Shown here: positions 1 through 8,891 of the stretch, piece by piece
Layout of the letters: each line of letters starts with the position of its first letter
How positions within the stretch are numbered: the first letter of the stretch is position 1
Origin: Acidobacteriaceae bacterium
Lineage (GTDB): Bacteria; Acidobacteriota; Terriglobia; Terriglobales; Acidobacteriaceae
DNA length: 64,000 nt
Direction of reading: 5' to 3'
Assembly (NCBI GenBank): GCA_030041435.1
Contig: JASHNW010000064.1
Location: 59,796 to 123,795, forward strand
The notes under the pieces: generated by a model
What the model was told of the DNA's origin: nothing
Database searches by the model: none
What the model saw: only the letters and a program-made list of their open reading frames with translations
Position numbers and translations under genes: made by a program

Positions 1-2483
1 TCGGCTCGCGCGGCGATTTCTCAGGCGGCTACGATCACCGTCGCGATGCTGGCCTGGTGCAGTTCGCGAACCACCACATCGCACCCGGCAAAAAGCAGTG
101 GACGTGGGGCAATCATGAATTCGGCTATGCATGGGATCGCAGCCTGACCGACTTCGATGGACCCTATGTCGAGCTGATGGCCGGCGTCTACACCGATAAC
201 CAGCCGGACTTTTCCTGGCTGGCGCCGGGAGAAACAAAAACATTCCGGCAATGGTGGTATCCGATTCGCGAGATCGGCATTCCGGACATGGCAAATCTGG
301 ATGCGGCGCTCCGCCTGGAGCCGGCAGGCGAGCACACCGTGGTGCATTTGCTGGTGACCAGTGCCTGGTCGCGCGCGAGCGTTCGTCTGTCGATCGATGG
401 TCGGCCTTGCGGAACATGGCACGGGGATCTGATACCCGAAGCTCCGCTGCACCACACCTTTCCTGTGCGCGCCACGGATGGCGATCCTGAGGTTGTGCTG
501 GAGCAGGAGGGACATGTCGTGCTGCGTTATGCGCCAGCCGAGATCGTGGCGGCAGACATGCCCACGGTCGCTGCCGAACCTCCGTCGCCTGCCGAGGCGA
601 AGAGCAACGACGAGCTGTTCCTGATTGGGGTTCATCTGGAACAGTATCGGCATCCCACGCGTCGTCCCGAACTCTACTGGCAGGAAGCGGTGCGCCGCGA
701 TCCGGAAGACAGCCGCGCCCACCACGCACTGGGCCGCTGGCATCTGCGGCGCGGCGAACTGGCCGCAGCGGAGAAGCATCTGCGGGTCGCGATCGCGCGC
801 CTGACCGCTCACAATCCGAATCCCGCAGATGGCGAGCCGTTTTACAACCTGGGGCGAACGCTCGCGTATCGGGAGCGCTTCGACGACGCGTATGCGGCGT
901 TTTATAAGTCCACATGGAACGCGGCCTGGCGTGGGCCGGCTCACCAGCGTTTGGCGGAGATCGACTGCAGACGCGGCGACTGGAAGACGGCGCTCGATCA
1001 TCTCGATCGCTCGCTGAGCGCTGACAGCGATAATCTGCACGCGCGCAATCTCAAATCCATCGTGCTGCAAAAACTGGAGCGCGCGGACGAGGCGGAGACG
1101 TTGCTGCGTTCCACCCGGGCTCTCGATCCGCTGGACGCGTTGACTCGCTTTCTGGAATCCGGCGAGTTGCCCGGCGGTGGTCAGGAAAGGCTCGATCTGG
1201 CCTTCTTTTTTCTGCATGCAGGAATGGCGGACGAAGCCCTCCGCATCGCCGCGGCCGGAGATGTGCATGCGAAGGATGGCTCCGGGACGATGTTGCTTTA
1301 CCTGCAGGCAGACGCGCTGCACAGGCTGGGCCGCGTTCAGGAGAGCACCCGAGTTGCCAGACAGGCGGCGGTCGCGGACGCCGGCTATGTCTTCCCGAGC
1401 CGGATCGAGGAAATGCTGCTCCTCGAGCATGCGATACGGAGAAATCAGGAGGATGCGCGCGCACCGTATTATCTGGGGAATCTGCTGTACGATCGCAGAC
1501 GGCATCGGGAGGCGATTGCCATGTGGGAGCGCGCGGCAGAACTCGATCCCGGCTTTCCCACCGCGTGGCGCAATCTGGGCTTCGGCTATTTCAACGTTTT
1601 GCACGATTCTCGGCGAGCTCTGGCTGCCTTTGCGCGCGCGCGTCAGCTCGCGCCCGATGACGCTCGCATCCTTTACGAACAGGATCAGCTGGCGAAGCGC
1701 ACCGGTGAATTGCCGGAGCGGCGCCTGGCAACGCTGGAACTGAATCTCCCTCGCGTGCAGCAGCGCGACGACCTCTCGGTGGAACTGTCGACACTCTACA
1801 ACAATGTCGGCCACCCGGAGCGCGCCCTCTCGGTTCTGCTCTCTCGTCCATTTCAGCCGTGGGAGGGCGGAGAAGGGCTGGTGCTGGGCCAGTTTGTGCG
1901 CGCCCATGTTCTGCTCGCCCAGCGGGATCTGAGACGGCGAAATCCGCGCGCGGCCATGGACTCGCTGCATTCCGCGCGCAAGCCGCCGGAAACTCTCGGG
2001 GAGGCGCAGCATCTGCTCGTAAACCTCAGCATTCTCGATTACTGGATGGGCGTCGCACATGAAGATTGCGGCGAGCCCACCGAGGCCGTGCGGTATCTGG
2101 AGCGAGCAGCACGTGCCCAGGGCGATTTCCGCCAGATGCAGATCCAGACCGTCTCGGATAGGACATACTGGAGCGCGCTCGCGCTGCGCCGCCTGGGACG
2201 CGAGCAGGAGGCAGTCGATCTGTTTCGGAAAATTCAGGAATATGCGCTGGCGCTCCGCCAGCAAACCCCGGTGATCGACTACTTCGCCACCTCGCTTCCT
2301 GAGATGCTCCTCTTTGAGGAGGACCTGAAAGACCGGCAAACGGTTCACGCGTCCTTTCTGGAAGCCCAGGCACTGCTGGGGCTTGGCGCAACGCGGGACG
2401 CGCTGGAACGTCTGCACCAGATGCTTGGGATGGATCGCAATCACACCGGCGCCATCGATCTTCTGCGCGCGCAGGAAGTATAG
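1..2483 (+). CDS. DUF5107-type TPR protein, 5' end outside window
   Basis: The reading frame is open from base 3, so the gene begins left of the window; about 826 residues are visible. The N-terminal visible part carries the DUF5107-like signature (NHEFGYAWDR, ELMAGVYTDNQPDFSWL, then FRQWWYPIREIGI), a beta-sandwich module known in large bacterial proteins that go with glycan-use loci. From roughly residue 215 onward it becomes helical tetratricopeptide repeats (for example PYYLGNLLYDRRRHREAIAMW). It stops 3 nt before the sugar-porter start codon, so the two are almost certainly co-transcribed. The role is not established for the family; a scaffold or glycan-processing accessory is my inference from the neighbours. 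An internal GTG at 57 is not the real start because homology continues upstream. Confidence 0.8.
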   Translation, partial: GSRGDFSGGYDHRRDAGLVQFANHHIAPGKKQWTWGNHEFGYAWDRSLTDFDGPYVELMAGVYTDNQPDFSWLAPGETKTFRQWWYPIREIGIPDMANLDAALRLEPAGEHTVVHLLVTSAWSRASVRLSIDGRPCGTWHGDLIPEAPLHHTFPVRATDGDPEVVLEQEGHVVLRYAPAEIVAADMPTVAAEPPSPAEAKSNDELFLIGVHLEQYRHPTRRPELYWQEAVRRDPEDSRAHHALGRWHLRRGELAAAEKHLRVAIARLTAHNPNPADGEPFYNLGRTLAYRERFDDAYAAFYKSTWNAAWRGPAHQRLAEIDCRRGDWKTALDHLDRSLSADSDNLHARNLKSIVLQKLERADEAETLLRSTRALDPLDALTRFLESGELPGGGQERLDLAFFFLHAGMADEALRIAAAGDVHAKDGSGTMLLYLQADALHRLGRVQESTRVARQAAVADAGYVFPSRIEEMLLLEHAIRRNQEDARAPYYLGNLLYDRRRHREAIAMWERAAELDPGFPTAWRNLGFGYFNVLHDSRRALAAFARARQLAPDDARILYEQDQLAKRTGELPERRLATLELNLPRVQQRDDLSVELSTLYNNVGHPERALSVLLSRPFQPWEGGEGLVLGQFVRAHVLLAQRDLRRRNPRAAMDSLHSARKPPETLGEAQHLLVNLSILDYWMGVAHEDCGEPTEAVRYLERAARAQGDFRQMQIQTVSDRTYWSALALRRLGREQEAVDLFRKIQEYALALRQQTPVIDYFATSLPEMLLFEEDLKDRQTVHASFLEAQALLGLGATRDALERLHQMLGMDRNHTGAIDLLRAQEV

Positions 2484-2486
2484 GCG

Positions 2487-3905
2487 ATGCGGCCTTCCGT
2501 TCCGCGGGACATGCCGAGCCGCATGGAAGGGCCTGCCGCCTATGTATGGTATGTGGCCGTGGCGGCGGCCCTTGGCGGGCTTCTATTCGGATGGGACTGG
2601 GTAGTAATCGGCGGCGCCCGCCAGTTCTACGAAATCTATTTTCATCTCACGTCGCCCACGGTCGTCGGGTGGGCCAACAGCTGTGCGCTGCTCGGCTGCC
2701 TGATCGGCTCGCTGGCTGCCGGTAGTTTCGCTGATCGCTGCGGTCGGCGCCGCGTGCTGCTGGCCTCAGCCGTTCTGTTCGCAGTCTCCTCTGTGTGCAC
2801 CGGATTGGCTGGCTCGTTCGATGCTTTCGTTCTATGGCGCATTGCCGGAGGCACAGCCATTGGCCTCAGCTCCAACATCTCCCCGCTGTACATTGCCGAA
2901 ATCAGCCCGGCGACGATTCGAGGCAGGCTTGTCAGCCTGAATCAATTTGCCATCGTGATTGGCATCCTGCTGGCGCAGTTAGTCAACTGGCGGATTGCGC
3001 AGTCCGTTCCTGACAATCTGACAGGGTACGCGCTTCTGCATTCCTGGAACGTACAGCACGGCTGGCGGTGGATGTTCGTGGCTGTCGCCGCGCCCGCACT
3101 TGTCTTCACCCTTGCGTCGCTCTTTCTTCCCGAGAGCCCGCGGTGGCTGCTCACCCGCCGCCGGAACGAAGACGCTCGCGCGGTCCTCAGGCGCGTGGGA
3201 GGAGTCTCCTATGCTGACAGGGAGACGGCTGCCATCGAGGAAGGGCTGGCTGCGGACAGTGCGAACCAGACCGCCTGGCAGGAGCTTCTGCGCCACGGCA
3301 TCCGCCGCATGCTGCTGGTGGGCATTGGCCTGGCGGTGCTGCAGCAATGGACCGGCATCAACGTTTTGTTCAACTATGCGGGCATCGTTTATCGCAGCGC
3401 GGGTTACGGCGCGAACCAGATCTTTCTGGACATTGTGATCACCGGAACCATCAATCTCGTCTTCACGATCGTGGCCATGCTGCTGGTGGACCGGCTGGGC
3501 CGTCGCCGCATGATGCTGTTTGGGTGTCTCGGCATCGGGGTTTCCCACCTGCTCTGCGCGCTGGCGTATCGCCAGGGGTGGCCGCCGGTCGCAGTCCTGG
3601 TCCTGACGCTGAGCGCTATCGCCTGCTACGCAATGACTCTGGCGCCGGTCACCTGGGTGCTGATCGCGGAGATCTTTCCCAATCGCGTCCGCGCGCACGG
3701 CGTTTCAATCGCCGTTTGCTCCCTCTGGGCAGCATCGTTTCTCCTTACCTACACCTTCCCATTGGTGCGTGACTGGCTCGGATCGGGCAATGTTTTTCTT
3801 GGCTACGGGGTCATCTGTCTTATCGGTTTCGTTCTCGTGGCTGTCTTTGTGCCTGAGACGAAAGGGCACACCCTCGAGCAGATCGAAGCCGCTGTCCTCC
3901 GCTGA
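2487..3905 (+). CDS. MFS sugar porter (sugar:H+ symporter family)
   Basis: This 472-residue, about 12-TM inner-membrane transporter belongs to the sugar-porter (XylE/GalP/GLUT) family. Diagnostic motifs appear in order: DRCGRRR after TM2, PESPRWLL before the central loop, QQWTGIN in TM7, DRLGRRR between TM8 and TM9, PVTWVLIAEIFPNR in TM10 and VPETKG at the C-terminus. Family members import hexoses or pentoses with protons. The start ATG lies 3 nt after the stop of the DUF5107-TPR gene, so translation is probably coupled. The neighbouring GH59 and GH35 enzymes suggest that the imported sugar is galactose or another monosaccharide released from galactosides; that substrate is inferred. Confidence 0.93.
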   Translation: MRPSVPRDMPSRMEGPAAYVWYVAVAAALGGLLFGWDWVVIGGARQFYEIYFHLTSPTVVGWANSCALLGCLIGSLAAGSFADRCGRRRVLLASAVLFAVSSVCTGLAGSFDAFVLWRIAGGTAIGLSSNISPLYIAEISPATIRGRLVSLNQFAIVIGILLAQLVNWRIAQSVPDNLTGYALLHSWNVQHGWRWMFVAVAAPALVFTLASLFLPESPRWLLTRRRNEDARAVLRRVGGVSYADRETAAIEEGLAADSANQTAWQELLRHGIRRMLLVGIGLAVLQQWTGINVLFNYAGIVYRSAGYGANQIFLDIVITGTINLVFTIVAMLLVDRLGRRRMMLFGCLGIGVSHLLCALAYRQGWPPVAVLVLTLSAIACYAMTLAPVTWVLIAEIFPNRVRAHGVSIAVCSLWAASFLLTYTFPLVRDWLGSGNVFLGYGVICLIGFVLVAVFVPETKGHTLEQIEAAVLR

Positions 3906-3999
3906 AGGATGCGGACACGGCCGTTTCCAGCTTTCGATCAACCAGCAGTGCTCACTCGGTCGGACCGCTCCCAGGCCGAAGAGCCCCTGCAGACAGCTT

Positions 4000-5082
4000 T
4001 CACGCGCCCCCTTCATCGGTTACACCCAGCCGATCGACGAAGAGAGGCAGATTGCTGCGCAGGACGATATGCGGAGCAAAGCGTGTAATCGGATCCGGCG
4101 CGATGCCGTCCAGCAGGTAACGGACCAGTGCCTCAAAGGCGGCTTTCCCCTGCGTGGACGGCCGCTGATACAAGGTCGCGAGAATGCGACCCGATTCCAG
4201 AAACGGGACCAGTTCCTCAAACAGATCGGTGGCCACGACCAGTGTATGGTCCAGCGCCTTGTGCTCCTCCAGAGCGCGCAGAACCGGAAGGCTGTTGGCC
4301 GTGCTGATATAAATGGCGCCGGGCCAGCCTTTGCGTTTCAGAAGAGCCAGGGTTTCGCGCCTGGCGTCCCTCGGCCGTTCGTGCGATTCCAGAGCGGGGA
4401 GCAAAGACAGATGCGGCGCGATGGTGGCCAGCGTTGCCGCGAATCCTCTCAGCTTCTCCGCATGGTCGTGGATGCTTAGATCGCCCGTAATCACGGCCAC
4501 GCTGGCAGGCTTCTGCAGTGTGCGAGCAAACAATTCCGCCGCGATCCCTCCGCTGATCGCCGCATCGACCGCGATGGATGCCAGGCGGCCGCTCCTCGGC
4601 GCGTCGCTGGCGACGCAGACCACCGGAGTGCCCTGAGCCGTCAGCTTCCGAATCAGGGGATCGAATTTGGCCGGATCGCCGGGCGTCAGAATCATTCCGT
4701 CATAGTGCCGCCCGATATCCGCTTCCAGCAGCTCCATGTCTCCCTTCCCCATGTGGGGATAGGTACGGAAATCCAGTTCCAGATTGACGCCGACCATGGC
4801 TTTCGCCGCCGCTCGGATGCCGTCGCGCAGCGGGTCGAAAAAAGAGGTGATCTGATGCGGAAGGTGCACGCCGATCCGCAGGCGCCGATTCAGCTTCAGC
4901 GTGCGAGCGGCCACGTTTGGCTTGTAATTGAGCTTCTCGGCGGTCTTCAGTACCTGAGCCCGGGTCTTTGGGCTGATGCCGGGCCGCGCGTGCAGTGCGC
5001 GATCCACGGTGCCGATCGAGATGCCAAGATGCTTCGCGATCTCTTTGATGCCGGCCGCACGCGGATTGTCTGGCTTCTTCAC
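4000..5082 (-). CDS. LacI-family transcriptional regulator
   Basis: A LacI-type HTH sits at residues about 10-30 (IKEIAKHLGISIGTVDRAL, hinge NYKPNVAARTL), followed by a periplasmic-binding-protein-like effector domain (IGVHLPHQITSFFDPLRDG, then a D-P-A-K-F sugar-binding-type region). I chose the GTG at 5082 (about 360 residues) because it puts the HTH near the N-terminus as usual in the family; a TTG at 5175 would add 31 unlikely residues. It is convergent with the sugar porter and divergent from the GH59 gene. A 14-bp motif in this divergent region recurs in front of the TonB-receptor operon, making this protein the likely repressor of both promoters. The effector is probably a galactoside-derived sugar (inference). 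Confidence 0.88.
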   Translation of the reverse strand: MKKPDNPRAAGIKEIAKHLGISIGTVDRALHARPGISPKTRAQVLKTAEKLNYKPNVAARTLKLNRRLRIGVHLPHQITSFFDPLRDGIRAAAKAMVGVNLELDFRTYPHMGKGDMELLEADIGRHYDGMILTPGDPAKFDPLIRKLTAQGTPVVCVASDAPRSGRLASIAVDAAISGGIAAELFARTLQKPASVAVITGDLSIHDHAEKLRGFAATLATIAPHLSLLPALESHERPRDARRETLALLKRKGWPGAIYISTANSLPVLRALEEHKALDHTLVVATDLFEELVPFLESGRILATLYQRPSTQGKAAFEALVRYLLDGIAPDPITRFAPHIVLRSNLPLFVDRLGVTDEGGA

Positions 5083-5168
5083 GCAGATGATCGGTCCCCA
5101 TTGTAGCGGATTGAGCCAGGCGTCAGGGATTCGCAGATCCCACCGTGCCCGGACAATCTCTCTCTCTT

Positions 5169-5215
5169 TTGACAACCCTCAGGGCTTGCGATTAAGATTC
5201 GGCGTTAACGTACAC
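5169..5215 (+). promoter_or_regulatory. Promoter and probable LacI operator for the GH59 gene
   Basis: A consensus -35 TTGACA lies at 5169-5174, followed after 18 nt by TAAGAT at 5193-5198. The motif GCGTTAACGTACAC at 5202-5215 sits at the expected transcription start, where a bound repressor would block initiation. The same 14 bases occur in inverted orientation at 14189-14202 downstream of a second TTGACA promoter. The core CGTTAACG is palindromic, as expected for a LacI-family site. Confidence 0.72.
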
Positions 5216-5228
5216 GGCGGTTTTGACC

Positions 5229-7220
5229 ATGCACAGACTTCGCATACTGGGAATGGCCGCGGGCGCTGCCTTGATTCTGCAGGCTGTGCCGCCACTGACC
5301 GCACAAGCCTCACCACAGGTAGTCGTGCTCGACGGCGCCAGTCCCGGCCGCATCTTCGATGGCATCGGTGCGGTCAGCGCCGGCGCCTCCTCGCGCCTGC
5401 TCATCGACTATCCTGAGCCCTACCGCAGCCAGATTCTCGATTACCTCTTCAAGCCGAATTACGGAGCCTCGCTGCAGCACCTGAAAGTGGAGATCGGCGG
5501 CGATGTGAACTCAACCGACGGCTCCGAACCGAGTTCGATGCGCACGCGGATGGATCGCGACTACACGCGCGGCTACGAATGGTGGCTGATGAACGAAGCC
5601 CGCAAGCGTAACCCAAAGATCGTTCTCGATACCCTGGCATGGGGCGCGCCCGGTTGGGTAGGCGGCGGGAACTTCTATTCCGACGACATGGCGAACTACG
5701 TTGCAGACTTTATCGAAGGAGCCCGCAGCAAATGGGGCCTCGATATCGCCTATACCGGCATCTGGAATGAGAAACACTTTGCGAGCGCCGAGTACGTGAA
5801 AACTCTGCGCCGGGTTCTCGACGAGCACCACCTCGACACGAAGATCGTCTGCTGCGATGAGTATCCGCGCAGTGACGTGGACCAGTGGACCATCCTCGGC
5901 GCCATGGAAAAGGACCCGGCGCTGCGCGATGCCATCGCAGTGGTTTCCGTGCACTATCCCCGTATGCGCGGGAAACTGACCACACCGCCGGCGGCTCTCA
6001 CCATCGGGAAACCCCTGTGGTCCAGCGAGGATCAGCCCCAATCGAGCGCGTCCACGATCCTTTCCCGCGACTGGGCCATCGGTGGCCGTTCCCTGGCGCA
6101 GCTTTATAACGAGAACTATCTGAAGGGCGGCTTCACCGCGACGGAAATCTGGAGTCCGATCACCTCGTATTACGACATCCTGGCTGCACCGAATTCCGGA
6201 CTGATGTACGCGAACACCCCATGGTCGGGCCATTATGACGTGCAGGGAGCGATCTGGGCGACCGCCCATACCACGCAGTTCGCGCAGCCCGGCTGGCAGT
6301 ATCTCCAGAAGTCCTGCGGCGAGCTGCCGGAAAAGGGCGACTACGTTGCGCTCAAGTCGACGGACGGAACCAACTGGAGCGTCGTGCTCCAGACAATCGA
6401 CGCGAAGGACCCGCAGAGCGTCCATTTCATCGTCAAAGGGGGCCTTTCCGTCGGGACAGTTCACGTCTGGGAGACGAACAGCCGGCGCACCTTTGAGCAT
6501 GTGGCGGATTTGCCGATGCGCGATGGAGGCTTCACCTATACGTTCGATCCGGATTCGCTCTACTCGCTGACCACAACGACCGGGCAAGGCAAAGGACGCG
6601 CCGAGCCACCCGCATCCGCTCCCTTCCCGTTTCCCTGGCGCGAAAACTTCCGAGACACTCCCCTGAACCGCAGCCCGCGTTTTCTGGCGGACCAGGATGG
6701 AGCCTTCGAGGTTCGTCCCTGCGACGGACGAGCGGGAAAATGCCTTGAGCAGGTGATTACGGAGCGGCCGATTCCCTGGGGCCCGCTGCCGGATCCGTGG
6801 ACCCTTGCCGGAGATGTGAACTGGACCGACTACACCATTGACGCCGACGTCCGCATCGAGGCGACGGGCAGTGCCATGGTGATCGGCAGAATCGATTCGG
6901 CCGACGTATTTCGGAATGGAGAAGCGCGTTTGCCGAGCGGCTACACCTTCCGCATTCACAGCGACGGAATCTGGGAGCTGCTGGACTCGACCTACGGCAA
7001 GGTGACGCGGACGCTTGCCCAGGGGCAAACAGCTCCGGTCGTGGGGCAATGGCACCACCTGCAGCTGGCGTTCCACGGGCAGAACGTCGTCGCCCGGCTC
7101 GACAGCCGGCAGCTGGCCTCCGTGCAGGATTCCGGCCATGCCCATGGAATGTTCGGCATTGGCTCTGACTGGAACGTAGTGCAGTTCGACAACCTCGCTG
7201 TCCTTCCCGCCGGTCAGTAA
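5229..7220 (+). CDS. GH59 galactocerebrosidase-like glycoside hydrolase, secreted
   Basis: The protein is 663 residues with an N-terminal signal peptide (hydrophobic about residues 5-25). The block FDGIGAVSAGASSRLL, followed by YRSQILDYLF and LQHLKVEIGGD, is the hallmark N-terminus of the GH59 TIM barrel. The acid/base glutamate is in TGIWNEKHF and the nucleophile glutamate in LWSSEDQPQSS, matching the two catalytic positions of mammalian GALC. The C-terminal ~180 residues look like the lectin-like concanavalin fold that follows the barrel in this family (GEARLPSGYTFRI, WHHLQLAFHG). GH59 enzymes cleave terminal beta-galactosides; a bacterial member here suggests a galactosylated glycan or glycolipid substrate. 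Start: ATG at 5229, with a TTG two codons earlier possible. Its 3' end overlaps the convergent GH35 gene by 7 nt. Confidence 0.88.
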   Translation: MHRLRILGMAAGAALILQAVPPLTAQASPQVVVLDGASPGRIFDGIGAVSAGASSRLLIDYPEPYRSQILDYLFKPNYGASLQHLKVEIGGDVNSTDGSEPSSMRTRMDRDYTRGYEWWLMNEARKRNPKIVLDTLAWGAPGWVGGGNFYSDDMANYVADFIEGARSKWGLDIAYTGIWNEKHFASAEYVKTLRRVLDEHHLDTKIVCCDEYPRSDVDQWTILGAMEKDPALRDAIAVVSVHYPRMRGKLTTPPAALTIGKPLWSSEDQPQSSASTILSRDWAIGGRSLAQLYNENYLKGGFTATEIWSPITSYYDILAAPNSGLMYANTPWSGHYDVQGAIWATAHTTQFAQPGWQYLQKSCGELPEKGDYVALKSTDGTNWSVVLQTIDAKDPQSVHFIVKGGLSVGTVHVWETNSRRTFEHVADLPMRDGGFTYTFDPDSLYSLTTTTGQGKGRAEPPASAPFPFPWRENFRDTPLNRSPRFLADQDGAFEVRPCDGRAGKCLEQVITERPIPWGPLPDPWTLAGDVNWTDYTIDADVRIEATGSAMVIGRIDSADVFRNGEARLPSGYTFRIHSDGIWELLDSTYGKVTRTLAQGQTAPVVGQWHHLQLAFHGQNVVARLDSRQLASVQDSGHAHGMFGIGSDWNVVQFDNLAVLPAGQ

Positions 7221-8845
7221 GTTCCCAGCCGGATTTGCACTACCTGATGCTCGTGATGAAAGTTGAGCCCGCGATCGGTCTGATCTCCGTTCCAGATGCG
7301 CAGCGGTTTCCATGTCTCCCCGTCATAGGTTCCCTGCTCCGCCCGCAGAATCTGTATATGTCCGGGTGATCCCGGCGCCAGATAAAACGTGACGCGCGCC
7401 TCGATGCCGGTCACCAGAAATTCGTCGGGGCCAAGCTGCGCCACCAAAGCGCGCCCCAGGTGCTCCTCCGTGCCCGGAGGGTGTTGTTGACCGTCGCGCT
7501 GCGGGAAACCGAAGCCGACCTGCGCAATCCAGCGGCCGAAGGAGAGCGTTTCTTCCGGTTTGCCCTCCTCTTCGACGGCGGTCTTCAGTTTGCCTTCGTA
7601 GTTCAGCCGGGCGATCACCCGATCCAGAGGTTCGAGCAGGGCATAGTTCTCCGCATGCGCTTCGGGAATCTGGCCCGGCTGCAGAGTCCAGGCCGTCTGA
7701 TCGGTTCCGAACGGAGATATGCCGATGCCGCCGAATGCAAGCGCATAAAAGAGGCCCGGAGCAAACGCGTCGCCCAGTCCGGTTTCCGGAATCCATAACG
7801 CGTTGTCCGGACGGGCATAGGTAGCCAGCAGTTCCTTCTGAAAACCACGATCGGCGCTGTACACGTCGGGCGCCAGAATATCGATGGACGGAGCTGCCGC
7901 CTTCCACAGATCGATCATCGGCTGGACAGGGCCGCCGCTGGGATAGTCGAATCCGGGCATCGGACGGCCGCGAATCGTATAGCCGCGCGGATACTCAATC
8001 CAGACATTGCAGTACATCGGGATCGACATTTCGGCCTTGCCCGCTTTCGCGACCTCATTGATGTAATGAGCCACCGAGTACGCCTGAAAGGTTTCATCCG
8101 CATCGGGACCGAATACCTGAGACCACGTTCCCGGCGATTTGTGCATCGCCTGCAGAACCTCGCCCGGCACCTGTCCCTCGAACTGTTTCTGCGCGAAAGC
8201 GGAGTGATCGCGGATCGCTCCGATTGCGCCCGATTCGTTCTCCACCTGCATCATGATGACTGTGTGCTCGGTTCCGTCGATTGCACGCAGGTGGCGCATC
8301 AGAGCTGCGAAAGCAAGCTGGTCGGCCTGCAGGTTCGCCGCTGAGTTCGCGGACAGCACCTGAATGGGCTCGCCGCGCTCGTCGATCATCCGAGGATATT
8401 GCGCAGTATTGGTTTTGATCCACTCTGGAACGTAATGCATCTCGCCGTTCTTCCAGGTGCCGAACCACAGAAGGACTAAATGCACGTGATGCTGGCGCGC
8501 CTGATTGACCAGCATGTCCACAGTGGAGAAATCGAACTGCCCCGGCTGCGGCTCCATCTGCTCCCAATACACGGGGGCCTCGACAGTATTGGCGTGCATG
8601 CCCTCGATCGCCGGCCACACATCCGGCAGCGTGGAAGGCCACGAACTGGAGTTGTTGATCTGTCCGCCAAGGATGAGAAACGGAGCGCCGTCCACCAGCA
8701 AAGCGTGGCGGCCATCCTTCTCCACAAGCCTCGGAGCCTCCTGCGCAGGGATTTGCGGCAAAACGACAACAGCAGATAGCAGCACAGCAAGGATCGCGAA
8801 GCGTTTCAACCGAGCACTCTTCCTTTCTGAATTCCCGGACGTCAT
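7214..8845 (-). CDS. GH35 beta-galactosidase, DUF5597 type, secreted
   Basis: A 543-residue protein with an N-terminal signal segment (KRFAILAVLLSAVVVLP). The barrel shows the GH35/GH42-superfamily pattern of the DUF5597-containing beta-galactosidases: PVYWEQMEPQPGQFDFS, LVLLWFGTWKNGEM, and acid/base Glu in MMQVENESG; the nucleophile Glu is in ALWIPETG. The C-terminal ~150 residues would be the DUF5597 beta domain. Family members release terminal beta-D-galactose. It is the third gene of a minus-strand operon led by the TonB receptor. Its 3' end overlaps the GH59 gene tail to tail by 7 nt, with no room for a terminator. Confidence 0.88.
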   Translation of the reverse strand: MTSGNSERKSARLKRFAILAVLLSAVVVLPQIPAQEAPRLVEKDGRHALLVDGAPFLILGGQINNSSSWPSTLPDVWPAIEGMHANTVEAPVYWEQMEPQPGQFDFSTVDMLVNQARQHHVHLVLLWFGTWKNGEMHYVPEWIKTNTAQYPRMIDERGEPIQVLSANSAANLQADQLAFAALMRHLRAIDGTEHTVIMMQVENESGAIGAIRDHSAFAQKQFEGQVPGEVLQAMHKSPGTWSQVFGPDADETFQAYSVAHYINEVAKAGKAEMSIPMYCNVWIEYPRGYTIRGRPMPGFDYPSGGPVQPMIDLWKAAAPSIDILAPDVYSADRGFQKELLATYARPDNALWIPETGLGDAFAPGLFYALAFGGIGISPFGTDQTAWTLQPGQIPEAHAENYALLEPLDRVIARLNYEGKLKTAVEEEGKPEETLSFGRWIAQVGFGFPQRDGQQHPPGTEEHLGRALVAQLGPDEFLVTGIEARVTFYLAPGSPGHIQILRAEQGTYDGETWKPLRIWNGDQTDRGLNFHHEHQVVQIRLGTY

Positions 8846-8891
8846 CGGGCCTCCGGACTTTTCTCCGGACCATGAAGTCGCGGAAGTTTCC

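Noticed and set aside
21..2444. 807-codon minus-strand open frame opposite the TPR gene
   Set aside because: High-GC antisense shadow of the DUF5107-TPR gene; no family features.
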